DNA from: Pleurodeles waltl
Taxonomy: Eukaryota; Chordata; Amphibia; Caudata; Salamandridae
NCBI RefSeq assembly: GCF_031143425.1
Contig: NC_090445.1
Location: 814,882,317 to 814,946,316, forward strand
Direction of reading: 5' to 3'
Length of the DNA: 64,000 bases
A program made the position numbers and the translations under genes. Positions 21,600 through 31,849 of this stretch are shown here, piece by piece. Positions within the stretch are counted from its first letter, which is position 1. Each line of letters begins with the position of its first letter. The notes beneath the pieces are model-generated. The model was not told where the DNA came from. It made no database searches and saw only the letters and a program-made list of their open reading frames with translations.

Positions 21600-22960
21600 T
21601 GTACACACACAGCACATATTCAGATAGTGGGTGTGAGGGCGACACTCACACGTAACTGCACACTAAGACGCACATTTACATACAGCCACACACACACTTC
21701 CATAAACACAACAAACATGCCAAAGCTACCACTCACACATACACATGTTTCAAACACACACAGGTCCGCACAGAAACACTGCACAGCCCCACACTCACAC
21801 AGTACCACACGCCACCACAACACGTCACAAACACAACACAACCTCACTATCTCCAATCACTTGGCAGGGATCCACAGGGGCCACTACCCAGCGACACAAC
21901 ACACATACTTCACAACGTATCACCAACAGGCAAAAACACATGTAAATACACAATCTCTCTACGTACTGATTCACCTACAAAGAACTCTGGGGGTCATTCT
22001 GACCCCGGCGGTCTAAGACCGCCGGGGCCAGGGTCGGCGGGAGCACCGCCGACAGGCCGGCGGTGCCCCGCAGGGCATTCTGACCGCGGCGCTTCGGCAG
22101 CGGTCAGAAGAGGCAAACCGGCGGTCTCCCGCCGGTTTACCGCTTCCCTTTGAATCCCCCATGGCGGCGCAGCTTGCTGCGCCGCCATGGGGGATTCTGA
22201 CACCCCCTACCGCCATCCTGTTCCTGGCGGTTCGCCCGCCAGGAACAGGATGGCGGTAGGGGGTGCCGCGGGGCCCCTGGGGGCCCCTGCCGTGCCCATG
22301 CCAATGGCATGGGCACGGCAGGGGCCCCCGTAAGAGGGCCCCGCAAAGTATTTCAGTGTCTGCTAAGCAGACACTGAAATACGCGACGGGTGCAAACTGC
22401 ACCCATCGCACCCCTGCAACTCCGCCGGCTCAATTCTGAGCCGGCGTCCTCGTTGCAGGGGCATTTCCTCTGGGCCGGCGGGCGCTCTTTTGGAGAGCGC
22501 CCGCCGGCCCAGAGGAAATGTCTAAATGGCCGCCGCGTTCTTTTGACCGCGGTGCGGTCATTCAGCGGCGGTAGCTTGGCGGGCGGCTCCCGCCGCCCGC
22601 CAACATTAGAATCAGGCCCTCTGTGTCCAACATTTCATGCACATGATATGCACACAGTCAATGCACAAAAAGCCACACAACACACCAACAAACACATCAC
22701 AACACAAACAACATACAATACCAACACAACAAAACCCCTTGAACCCACAAATGTATATCACACAACACATACCCTACCACTTTCAGACAAGTTCACGGGA
22801 CACAATGTCACATACTGCCTAGACAACACACATAGCCCAGGCAGAACACAGGCACACACATACAGACACACAACTAATGTCAGCCACAAACAACTCCTTA
22901 CTAGGGAAAGAAATGCATGACAAAGATTTAACCAGAAAACCATCAACTTGTTGGTTCACG
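21600..22960. repeat. CA-rich low-complexity DNA interrupted by a MITE (copy 1)
   Basis: Dense CACA/ACAC tracts run over 21600-21985 and 22623-22900. They create long open frames with His/Thr-rich translations that are not genes. Without the MITE the tract is continuous, as at 47178-47860 in copy 2. Confidence 0.7.
21986..22622. mobile_element. Hairpin-train MITE with TCT target duplication, absent from copy 2
   Basis: The element is 21989-22619 (631 bp) with TCT on both sides (21986-21988 and 22620-22622). Copy 2 has the uninterrupted site with one TCT at 47564-47566, so this is a clean insertion with a 3-bp target duplication. The ends are GGGGGTCATTCTGA and, read inwards from the right, GGGCCTGATTCTAA. 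The body is a row of hairpins, several shared with the element at 629-1225 but in reverse order, so the two are inserted in opposite orientation. The main hairpin has 30-bp perfect arms (22201-22230 and 22236-22265). A long GC-rich hairpin follows near 22461-22520. It is non-coding and non-autonomous. Confidence 0.9.
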
Positions 22961-23023
22961 TAATTTGTTTCTGCATGTAATATTAAAAGCAAAGGCCATG
23001 GGCCAGTCCATAAGTCCAATGTC

Positions 23024-23907
23024 TCAATGCACACAGTGCAAATATGTGTGCCCCAAACTTGACTCCTGGCTGCCATGTAACCTCCATAGGAAGGGGCATC
23101 TATGGGACAGGCATGCACCTGAGGGGTTATCTGGGGATGGAGGGGTGGCTAGTTTTAGGTCTGGGAGGAGAGCCTTTGGGATCGTGCTTGGGGGGTTTGA
23201 GCTTGGATTTAGGTTTAGGGGAGGGTTGGCTTTTAGGTGGAAGGGTAGACTTCTGGGCAAGGGGAGTGCATGGGAACTTGCAGGGGGGGCAGGGGAGGGT
23301 TTGGAGGTAGAAGGGCCAGACTTGGGGAGTGACACAGCATGTATAGGGGTATCACAGGTGGAGAGAAGTATGGAAAAGGGCAAACTCCGAAATGAAATCT
23401 GTTTTTGACACACACAAACAGTCATAGCAAAAGGGTTTGGGTGCGGAGGGAGTGGGATTGGTTGTCTGAAGTGTTGGTGGGGATGTCTTGGGTTCATGTT
23501 TGTGCAAGGTATGCTTGTGGGTGGTGGGTGTCTGTTGGGTTGGTCAGTGTGGGTGTTTATGTGTCTTGGGAGGAGGGGGGTGGAAGTGCCCAGAGATGCC
23601 GTGGTAGGTTGGTGAGTGCATGTTGGGGTGGTGACTGCAGGTATGGTAGATGCTCTGCATGTAAACAAGTCTGTGGTTGTGGTGTGTGCAGATGTGGTGA
23701 CTGGGGTGGATGTTTGAGGGTCTGCTGTGGTGCTGCCTGTGGGTAAGATAGTGGTAGTGGCTGGATCTTTGAATGTTGGTATGGTGTCTGCAGGTGTGTC
23801 AGTTGTGCTGACAGTGATGCTGGGGTGTTGAGGGAATCAGGGAAGGTTGTGACTGTTGTTGTGTGAGCAGGTGTATGTTGCTTGTGTGCATGCCGGTGGT
23901 GTGTCAT
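23024..23907 (-). pseudogene. Thr/Pro-rich Harbinger-associated frame, frameshifted (copy 1)
   Basis: In copy 2 the same stretch is open for 294 codons (47968-48852). Here a missing G near 23822 splits it. The translation is Thr/Pro/His-rich and then Pro/Ser-rich (SKPSPAPPASSHALPLPRSL), ending FLWRLHGSQESSLGHTYLHC. No catalytic motif is visible. It may be a low-complexity C-terminal tail of an element protein, or just antisense to a GT-rich tract. Confidence 0.35.
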
Positions 23908-24059
23908 TTGGTGCTTGTGTTTGTCAGAGCTACCCTGGAATGTTGAGGTGGATGCATGCTTGTCTGTCTGTGTGTTCTGGCTGGGTCAGGGAAGAAGTGT
24001 TTGGGATTGGGAAGAGGAAGGTGGAGGGGAGACGGGAGACAAAGGATGACTGGCTGCCA

Positions 24060-24544
24060 TCAGTGTGGAGGCCAGAGCCCGAATGATCTGTGCAGACAAG
24101 CCAGTGCACAGTGAGTGCCCTCCAGGAACGCATTACTCAGTTGGACTTGAGTTGCCAGTCCCTTGATGGCATTCACAATGGTCGACTGGCCCACAGAGAT
24201 GGACCTCAGGAGGTCAATAGCCTCCTCACTGAGGGAAGCAGGGCTGACAGGGGCAGAGGCAGAGGAAGCAGTGCCTGCCTAAAAAGAGATGCCCACCCTC
24301 TTGGTTGAGTGGGTACAGCCAAATGGGTCCAGAGGTACAGGGAGGGCAGTGGTAGTGAGGGGGTGTCAGACAGAGATAGTGCTGGGGTGGTCCGAGATGG
24401 GTCCGCTACCACCAGGGAGTGTCCAATGGAGGTGGATTCTGATGATGAAGAACTGGATCTAGTCGCCCTTGCCCTCCGGCCCACTGGGTCCCTCGGTGTC
24501 AGAGGCATCAGCACTCTGGGTCCTGTGACCAGCAACTTCCCCAC
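24060..24544 (-). pseudogene. Harbinger-associated helical frame (copy 1)
   Basis: On the minus strand a Ser-rich stretch (RATRSSSSSSESTS) is followed, in another frame, by a helix-forming segment (SEEAIDLLRSISVGQSTIV, then NAIKGLATQVQLSNAFLEG). A Ser-rich linker plus helix of this type resembles the C-terminal oligomerisation region of Harbinger-associated Myb proteins. It may be a late exon of Myb gene 2. It is shared with copy 2 at 49005-49489. Function is inferred. Confidence 0.4.
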
Positions 24545-24576
24545 TCAGCTGTGCCCCGTTTCCCTCGCCTGCTGAT

Positions 24577-26480
24577 GCTAATGCACAGAAAGAGAGAGAG
24601 AGAGGGTCATCACATTCTTAACATATACATGCAGTATACCAAACAAACAGTAACAACACATCTATGTCTAATTAAGCCCCCGATATGAACCATTTAGAGC
24701 CTACATCATGTCACAACTACATACCTCCAACATTCCTATATGACCACAGTATCACCAATAACATAAGCCAACCATCACAACACTACATCACCATCCCATC
24801 AATTCAGCAGTAACACAAACAAATCATGTACAAAATGATTTGGCTGTATCTAAAGTCTGACCCTATACCGAATATCACTGTGTATCAACAAATCATCCTT
24901 AGGAAATGCTGTTAACTGACAACAAAATATCATGCCTCTCTCTAATCCATGCTTGTCCAGTCCCATCACCAGTAGTCATGTAACATGAAAGTAGACTAAT
25001 TTCACTTAAATCACAACACAGCATGTTGCTTTGCAATCACATACCTAAAATGCAACTCTGTCCATATCATTCACAATGTCAAATACCTCAGATGAAGACA
25101 CTACACATGGCATACCCAAATAGTGTGCCACACAAAGTGACATATCATGTCATTGAAACATCTATCAAAAGTGTAGAAAAAAGATTTATAAAGACTTTTT
25201 TGACCAGTTTAACTAACTCATTGACACATAGACAACAAATGTATGCCTTGCTACAGGGACCTACTTAACACACAGGGTACAACCACAGACAACCTCAGGG
25301 TGCATACCAATACCTCCAATACAATGGACACCAATCATATGCATGAATGCCACATACCATTCCACTATACATGCTGAGTAGAAACCTCTTGATGACTACA
25401 TCAAAACAACTACTTCACTTACAACAGTCCAGACATGTGAAACCTAATACCTTAGTAGAGAAGTAACACTTACATAACCCACTACTAATGTAACCATGAA
25501 TGACACATACACCTAGAGTTCAGCAAATTGGCTGACAACATAATGGAACCCCTGCAACACTATCAAGTCAGGAAGGAATGAGCTGATCCAATACTAAAGC
25601 TGTCAAAACAGCCTCAGATTAGCGAAGGTAAGTTTGGCAAAGAAGAGGCTGCAACATAATAAGAGGCACGAAGTATCAATTGACATATGATGTAGGCACA
25701 AAACAGTGTATGTTGCACCCATATAGGTATGGTACTGCCCTATGTAGCATGGACAAAATAGATGGGCTAATGGATCGGCAGGCTAGCCACTTACCTTTTC
25801 AACACCATATACATGAAAAAATGTATTTGAACACATGTCAACGATATGTGTACTGTCAATGTATTATTACCATCATGATTTCCTCTATGTAGGATGTCCA
25901 CCCTGATCAAACTTCGCATCTCACAGTATATGGTTCTGACATAACAATGGGGACACTTTCTCAAACCTCATAGGTAGTGTAGTAAGTTTGGCATATTAAA
26001 ATCCTGATTGGGGAGATAGCCTTCATAAAGTTTCCATCTGTTTAAGGACATTGGATTACTTGGCCCTGTTAACCATCTATCAGACCCAATGGTACACGTA
26101 GAGCAAGATCCAGTGGAATTGGACTGGTCAGGAGACCAAAGAGATGTACAACTTACCAATTGGGTATATAGACTGTGGCACAATAGGTGGGAAGGATAAC
26201 ACAGCAGGTTACACATATGTGTGGCTGAGCAGAGTTACACCTATGACAGTCACATGTGCATCACCACATGCCGTCATACTATTTAGTTGACATAGGTGAA
26301 TAACATGTCCCTATACACAATACAACGCCCGCATCTGTGTTTCAATGTTGGCAACTATAATACTATGTATTCCTAGGAGACCCTTTGCCTGTAGCACTTA
26401 CCACATTGTCACAGCTGCAATACTTAGACATCATATACTTAACTGGCAGAGGCATGTAGATGTGTTTTGTCAGTACTTAC
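24577..26480. other. Intron-like AT-rich interior of the Harbinger-like element (copy 1)
   Basis: A short GA microsatellite lies at about 24586-24604. The remainder is AT-rich with no coding signal, which fits intronic sequence of the minus-strand genes. The copy 2 equivalent is 49522-51425. Confidence 0.4.
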
Positions 26481-26749
26481 CCCTTGTGGCTGCTGTGCTT
26501 CCCTCAAACACCCATCCATCTCAGGCTAGTCCACCTCCAAAATACAGGCCATTAGGGGATCAAGGTCCAATGGGCACCCCTCCCTTGTTGGGAAGACATC
26601 CCCAGCTGGGATTCTGTGGTCTTCCAGGCCCAGCGTTTCTGGATCTTCCACCGCTTCCTACAGTGGGTGCTCCACCGGCTGTGGTCCCCCAGGGTTCGCA
26701 CTTGCTTGGCGATGGCATGCCAGATTCCCTTTTTTTTATGGGTGTTGAC
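26481..26749 (-). pseudogene. Harbinger Myb/SANT gene 2, exon B (copy 1)
   Basis: The minus-strand exon starts after an acceptor (CATCCATGCAG, exon from 26749) and ends at a donor GGTAAGTACT (exon end 26481). It encodes the second half of a trihelix-type Myb/SANT domain: VNTHKKKGIWHAIAKQVRTL, then HSRWSTHCRKRWKIQKRW, then SQLGMSSQQGRGA. Trp-x-x-Ile and CRKRW are the usual core positions. It joins in phase with exon A (26973-27272). In-frame stops downstream (after WTLIP) show decay. Such proteins bind the element ends and assist the transposase in PIF/Harbinger systems. Confidence 0.65.
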
Positions 26750-26972
26750 CTGCATGGATGACATAAAAGGAAAAAGTCATGTCCACATGCACCATACTAA
26801 CACAAGTGGACAGAACACTTCATTGACAGCAAGTAGACTAGCATTCCCATCCTCTCAGTTCACACTCATATACAAATTAGTATCTGCATGCATCAACACC
26901 TTCACTACTTTACATTTCAGGTACACCATCGTACAATGCACCTTTCACACATTCGTACACCATAGGACTCAC

Positions 26973-27272
26973 CTGCTCCTCTTATGCACCATACATTTGT
27001 TCATACAGGGGTAGGACCTCCTTAATGATTTTGTCCTACTCTTCAGGGGAGAACACTGGGGCCCTATCACCAGCAGGAAGTGGCATGATATCTCCCAGAG
27101 GCAGAACACAGCATCTCAGGTAGCGGAGGTCTTGCAGGCAGCAGTGCCAGGAGTCAGGTGAGCAATACTGCAGAAAATGGTGGTCACATCCACCATATAC
27201 AGGACCGTCACCGCCGGCGGACATCGTCATTGGCCCAAGTCCGCAAAAAGCAGCAACGTGTTCCAATGGCAA
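26973..27272 (-). pseudogene. Harbinger Myb/SANT gene 2, exon A (copy 1)
   Basis: The minus-strand frame begins MPLEHVAAFCGLGPMTM, includes CDHHFLQYCSPDSWHCCLQD, and reaches PVFSPEE, which starts the Myb/SANT fold. An in-frame stop follows at once. The same frame continues DKIIKEVLPLYEQMYGA to a donor CAG/GTGAGT, giving an exon end at 26973. The intron to exon B is about 223 bp. The N-terminal GC-rich part (CCGCCGGCGGTGACGG-type) overlaps sequence also common in the non-coding ends of this family. Confidence 0.6.
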
Positions 27273-29168
27273 TTTCTACCACGGTTGTGACCACCTACCA
27301 CCATGACAATACCCACTGGGATACTTAGGTTACTTCCAATTGTCCTGTACAGTAGGTCAGGTGGCTGTCATTTTTACCACATTTCATGTATGGAAAAGTT
27401 TTGGAATCTGCATCATAAACTGAGCCCTATATTGTGCAGTATATCTGTAAGTACTGCCTTCATGTTTAATTGTCTATTTGTGCATGTGAGTAGTAAAAGC
27501 TTTGTAACTGAGGGATTTATAGTGATAGCAATGCTCACCTATTCTCAGGATCCTATGTGCATTGTTAATGTAGATAATGTTACAGAATATATGTATGACA
27601 TGTAAGTCAGTTGGACTAACAAACACAGGCAGTCACAGATAACATGCATGTGTAGTACATTAGGTAATTGAGGGAATGGACACCAAGGAGAGTGTCATCG
27701 GATGCATAGCTATGTTCTGTACTGTAGCTATCAGAGATTGTAACCAACAGCAGATATGTGTGACATGTATATGGACATTATTATTTATGTCACACGCTAT
27801 ATTAGCATGTTTCCACATAGTTACCCTACCATGAGGAGAGGAAGACAACCACCAGTGTACCGTCCACTAGTAGACCTGCACACCATGCAGAACAGTCATA
27901 CTATCCAGACATATTGGCTGTCTCCTTTTTAGCATCATCTGTGGGGTTGTAAGTAGCTCCAATGCCTATGAGTAAGTTGTGTATGCAGACTGTAGATTTG
28001 TATTGTGTAGTGGACAGAGTGGTCTACAGTGTCATGTAGCAGATGCAAAGTCACTCTTGTGAACATGAATTATGTAATTTGAGGAATGCTCTCTGTTTGT
28101 CCTATCCCTTTTCTCTGTCAATCACAGATTTGCTGAGTTCCAGTTTGGCTCCTCACCCTTGCCCACTGACAGACAATGTCAGAAGCAGATGGGAAGTGCA
28201 GGCAGACATGAGAAGTGGGCATGGCTGAAACCAGGTACTAATTGCCATGAGTATGCAGAGTGTAACTAACATAGTCAGACTGTCAGGATGCTGGGGTGGA
28301 AATGTGTTTTCCCATCAAGTTCACCTGTAGCAGGAGGTGGTCAAATTATGTAATTTGTGTCTCCATATGTCTCTGGCTCATGTGTAAATGTATAACCATA
28401 GCCTCTCACATCAAATGGTTTCTGTTGTATGTAATATTCCTTGAACCTAGCTGACAGTGTCTTCCTACTTTGCAGACCAATGTGCATGTCACTGTGGACT
28501 GACATGGATGAGTGGCAAGCCTACATGTATGTGACCAATGTAAGAGAAAGATCCCTGGACTGGGGACATCAGTACTGATCTCTGTCTGACCCATGGGGTA
28601 TGATTATTTGGAAGCTAAGGTATGGGTATGTGATAAGGCTTTAGCAGTGAAACAAAGGACCAAACTGCGTGTCTCCTGGCTTGTAGGAAGACTATCATGG
28701 CCCTAGCTTCTGTATCCTGTGGTTTAGCATTGTCTGACACCTTAGCAAACATTCTGATGTTACTTTCAGTTACACTCTATGTGATGTTTGCATATCATCC
28801 AATAAATGTGTGTAGATGTAGTATACAACTTTTTATGAATTTGTCCATTACAATCCTAATGTAATGATTGTCCTGCTGATAAAGCCCATGTGTGATGTCC
28901 ATACCAAGGGTTGTACAATACAGAGGGACAGCTTGATACTAGAGTTGGCAAGCATAACAATTGTACACAGTTGATAAGTGAAACATACACAGGACCTGTG
29001 TTTAGGTGTAATTTGTTGTGGACAGTAAAACAATATGTTTGACTCATAACTTAAAAACACACAAAATAAACAGTGGAGAGTTCAGTCATGGTGGCTGGAA
29101 TCATGAGGTTAGCTGCTACACCATCCGCATACACACATCCAGTGTCCTTGCACCATGGGAAAATGGAG
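27273..29168. other. Element interior without a clear gene (copy 1)
   Basis: No transposase motif was found. A plus-strand segment at about 28471-28578, after TTTGCAG, is open and encodes MCMSLWTDMDEWQAYMYVTN. It might be an exon of an element gene but has no domain I can name. The equivalent in copy 2 is 52218-54113. Confidence 0.35.
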
Positions 29169-29768
29169 TTAGGTTTCAGAACAGTCAACAGGGTTTATCT
29201 GTGGCACACAAGGGAAACAAGTCAGGAGAGGTTCACTTCCTTGGAGTGGGTTTGGTCTTGGCATCTGCTCCTGCTGGATATCTGGGTGGATGTCCATGTT
29301 TGCGGGAGGTTCCTCTGCTTCTGAGGGTGGGGTGTCTGAGGCATGTCCTTCTGCTGGCAGGGCCTCAATTCCACTAGCAGCCACAGATGTTGAAGGGCCT
29401 GAAGAGTCATTACTACTGGAAGAGGCCTGATGGTGTGTTGCACACCTACTCAGGGTAGTGTTGATGTCCCTCAGCACCCCAGCAATGGAAGCCAAGATGG
29501 CATTTTGTGCCTGCCACTGATGTCTGACTTCCTGGTGGTTGTCCCTCTGCAGCTTTTGGATTTCCCCCATCATGGTGATTACCTGGCCCATCGTGCCTTG
29601 GGAATTTTGGTAGGCTTCCAAGACTTTGGGAGATGGTTTCCTGATCAGTATTGACCCTTGGAGCCTCCATCCTATGGCCCACAGCATCCCTTCCATGCAC
29701 CCTACCCCCACATGCCTGTACCCCTGTGTTTTGCTTTCACTTATCTTATGACCGAGCTGACAAAACAT
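29169..29768 (-). pseudogene. Harbinger Myb/SANT gene 1, exon 3 (copy 1)
   Basis: This encodes the C-terminal part of the first Myb-like protein. A helical, coiled-coil-like stretch (GQVITMMGEIQKLQRDNHQE, then NAILASIAGVLRDINTTLS) is followed by a Ser-rich linker (ASSSSNDSSGPSTSVAASG) and an acidic Pro/Glu tail. The first ~50 residues read from the ATG at 29768 belong to flanking or LTR sequence; the conserved exon starts near PKVLEAYQNSQG. It remains open in both copies, with a few amino-acid differences. It is separated from exon 2 by an LTR-like insertion. Confidence 0.55.
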
Positions 29769-30640
29769 CTCTGGAATGCACTTCTTAGTTTAAAGAAGAC
29801 ATTTATTATTACTACACCACGAGGTTCCTGAGAGAAGAGATTAGTAGGTTGGAAGCACACGTTTAAAAGTAGTCACAGCAATGAAAGGAAAATATATCAA
29901 AGTACTTCTCAATTGCAATGTACACAGCAAACATATGTGATTATATTATAGCATAACTTCAAAGCAAAGAATAAAAGTCAAAATTCATCACCGTAGGGCC
30001 TATCACTCCTCTTCATCTTTCTTATGCCTGCAAGTTGATGACTCCTGTTGAACTGCGATAAAGAGATTTTCCACCCATACGGGAGGTCAGGCCGCTGACG
30101 TCCGCTCCTGACTGAAGTCTTGGAAAATTCCCCCCTCGCTGCTGCCCAGGGACACCCCTTATAATGAAAAAGCCTTCTAACAGGCCTTTTCCTCTAATCA
30201 CAGCCGGAAAAGAACAAGCTGGAGAGTGGCCAAGTCTCCAAACCTCGCTCCTTCCCAAGGCTGGGTCGAGAGGAAACACAAAATATACACTCTCTTATCA
30301 CGCTAGGGTTCGGTGTGAACAAAATACGAAAAACACAGCTTGGTCTACCATGTGGAAAAACACAGCTCATCTGCAATGTCTTAACTGCAATGTCTAACAC
30401 CACGATAAAGCCCATAGGCAGCTAAACTGAATATAGAATGTAATGTCTAATGCCACGTTAAAGCCAAAAGGCAGCTAAACTAAATACAAAATGTAATGTC
30501 TAATGCCACGTTAAAGCCAATAGGCAGCTAAACTGAATACAACATGTAATGTGCTACTAGTGAACATTGAACAACTAATATGCGCAGTGGTGAAACACAA
30601 AGTCAGTGGTCAAACACAATTAATGGCATAACACCCTGGC
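29760..30640 (-). mobile_element. LTR-like insertion inside the Myb gene (copy 1)
   Basis: Between exons 2 and 3 lies about 880 bp unrelated to the element. Read on the minus strand it has a TG start region (TGTTTGACC), three 53-bp direct repeats, a TATA-like TTATAAGGGG near 30160, and AATAAA-type signals near 29800. These are the parts of an LTR: U3 with enhancer repeats, promoter, then polyadenylation. No second LTR or internal genes are seen, so a solo LTR is the simplest reading. The exact ends and target duplication could not be fixed. Present in both copies. Confidence 0.45.
30389..30550. repeat. Three 53-bp direct repeats (copy 1)
   Basis: AATGTCTAA-C/T-(A/G)CCACG recurs at 30389, 30442 and 30495, with a truncated start at 30548: an exact 53-bp period. 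The units share CACGTTAAAGCC and GGCAGCTAAAC. They lie at the upstream end of the LTR-like sequence. Confidence 0.85.
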
Positions 30641-30962
30641 ACATTTTTCCCACTCCTATCACTGTAAAGGATGACAAGAAGAGACTCAGGTACCTGTGCA
30701 ATGGGGCACACAAATGATGCGATAGTCTTTGGGACACAGGTTTGCGGGCGAATGGTTGTCTGTGCTGTAGAAGAAACAGGGCTGGGAGGAGTGGTTTTGG
30801 GCAGGGTGAGGATGACAGTTGTTGACTGACCAGGTATCCCTGATGGGCCAGGTTTATCGTCAGTGTCCAGACATACAGGGGTGTTGTCCTCACTGGGCCC
30901 TTCATTCAGAAGGGGAGTGACATACTTTGCTATCCTGTCCATGGTGACACTGGCAAAGGTAC
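30610..30962 (-). pseudogene. Harbinger Myb/SANT gene 1, exon 2 (copy 1)
   Basis: The exon follows an acceptor (CACCCACAG, first exon base 30962). It encodes a Pro/Thr-rich linker: MDRIAKYVTPLLNEGPSEDN, then DDKPGPSGIPGQST and TTPPSPVSSTAQTT. The 'PGPSG' linker type is usual in Harbinger-associated Myb proteins between the DNA-binding domain and the C-terminal helix. The frame ends in sequence near the LTR insertion. There is a Ser/Leu difference from copy 2 near the end. Confidence 0.5.
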
Positions 30963-31834
30963 CTGTGGGTGAAGTGAAATACAGAGTTCAGGTTAAATTG
31001 GGGGTATTGTTGCAGTTGTGTGAGATGCAGACAGTGCCTTAACATGATCCCCAGCAATGACAATGACAGCTACTGCACAGAATAACTTAGTACAATATCA
31101 AACTCTGTGACTTGAATTCCATACTCCATGTTTTCAGTTGTTAAACTATGTTGGTAGTGATTATACTGCTGATGCCATCTGCTGTTGTCTGATTATTGTC
31201 ATGGGTGTTAACCTTTGTTAACTAGTGAACTGTCTGGCATGATGGATGGCACAAATAAGAGCTGTGCAATGCACATCAGGGTCATTGTAGAGACACAGTA
31301 TGTGAGTAATCACTAGACACTCACCTGTATCTGGATGTACTACATGTGCATGTACTTTGCTATCTGGCTTTCCAACCCAGGTGAGTACATTTCTGTCTTA
31401 GGATTCTTTATTCTTGGGCCTTTATGAATGGGCACTCAGCTATACCTGTGTTTTAGTTTTGATGATAGTGGGAGTGGGCCATCTTATTACTGTCATTGCC
31501 ATAAACTGTTCCATTCTTGAACATTCAAGATGAGTTAGATTAGTAGTTAGTTTCACATGCATGACATCTCATATTTGGTGCACTGTTCATGTTTTCACAA
31601 TGATGGGCTATTGCATTCTGGGAGTTGTAGTGATATGAGTTGCCAGTACTCCACGTGCCATTTCCAAGGGATGTGGGTCCAGGTGAGTTTAGTGGACATG
31701 TGGCATGCCAGAGAGGGGTATCAGGTCATTCGGACAGAGGTGTAGTGGGCGGCGTGTTAATTGGTGTTGGGTAAGGTATGAAGGGAGCACGCAGTACATG
31801 ACAATTGAGTGACAAGAATATTGTGGGTACTTAC
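30963..31834. other. Intron 1 of Harbinger Myb gene 1 (copy 1)
   Basis: Bounded on the minus strand by a donor GTAAGTACC (starting 31834) and an acceptor ending CACAG (30963). AT-rich, no coding signal. In copy 2 the same intron is 55908-56779. Confidence 0.55.
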
Positions 31835-31849
31835 CGAACTCATCTCCGC

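Larger units (their letters stand above)
6558..31849 (+). repeat. 25-kb tandem duplication, unit 1
   Basis: This 25,292-bp unit is followed immediately by a second unit (31850-56794) with the same features in the same order and orientation. Corresponding positions are offset by 25,292 in RT, about 25,574 after the RNase H deletion, and 24,944-24,945 after the MITE insertion. Identity by eye is about 99%. The left edge lies inside the Ngaro RT, and the right edge lies 15 bp inside exon 1 of a Harbinger Myb gene. The units could be a real duplication or two haplotypes assembled end to end. Confidence 0.95.
21337..31849 (-). mobile_element. Large Harbinger-like element, truncated at the duplication junction (copy 1)
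   Basis: The left end reads GGGGTCATTACAAG followed by repeated GGCGGT/ACCGCC blocks, as seen at Harbinger termini in salamanders. The coding remnants all lie on the minus strand: Myb gene 1 (exons 2 and 3), Myb gene 2 (two exons) and further downstream frames. Only the last 15 bp of exon 1 (31835-31849) are present before the sequence jumps into Ngaro RT. I found no HARBI1-type DDE transposase. The right terminus is missing here; compare 46915-57780 in copy 2. Element limits are inferred. Confidence 0.55.

Noticed and set aside
28471..28578. Plus-strand exon with an upstream acceptor
   Set aside because: Short, single exon with no recognised domain and opposite to the other element genes; noted in the interior feature only.
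30389..30550. CRISPR-like direct repeats
   Set aside because: The units are contiguous 53-bp tandem copies without spacers, in a vertebrate-type repeat context.
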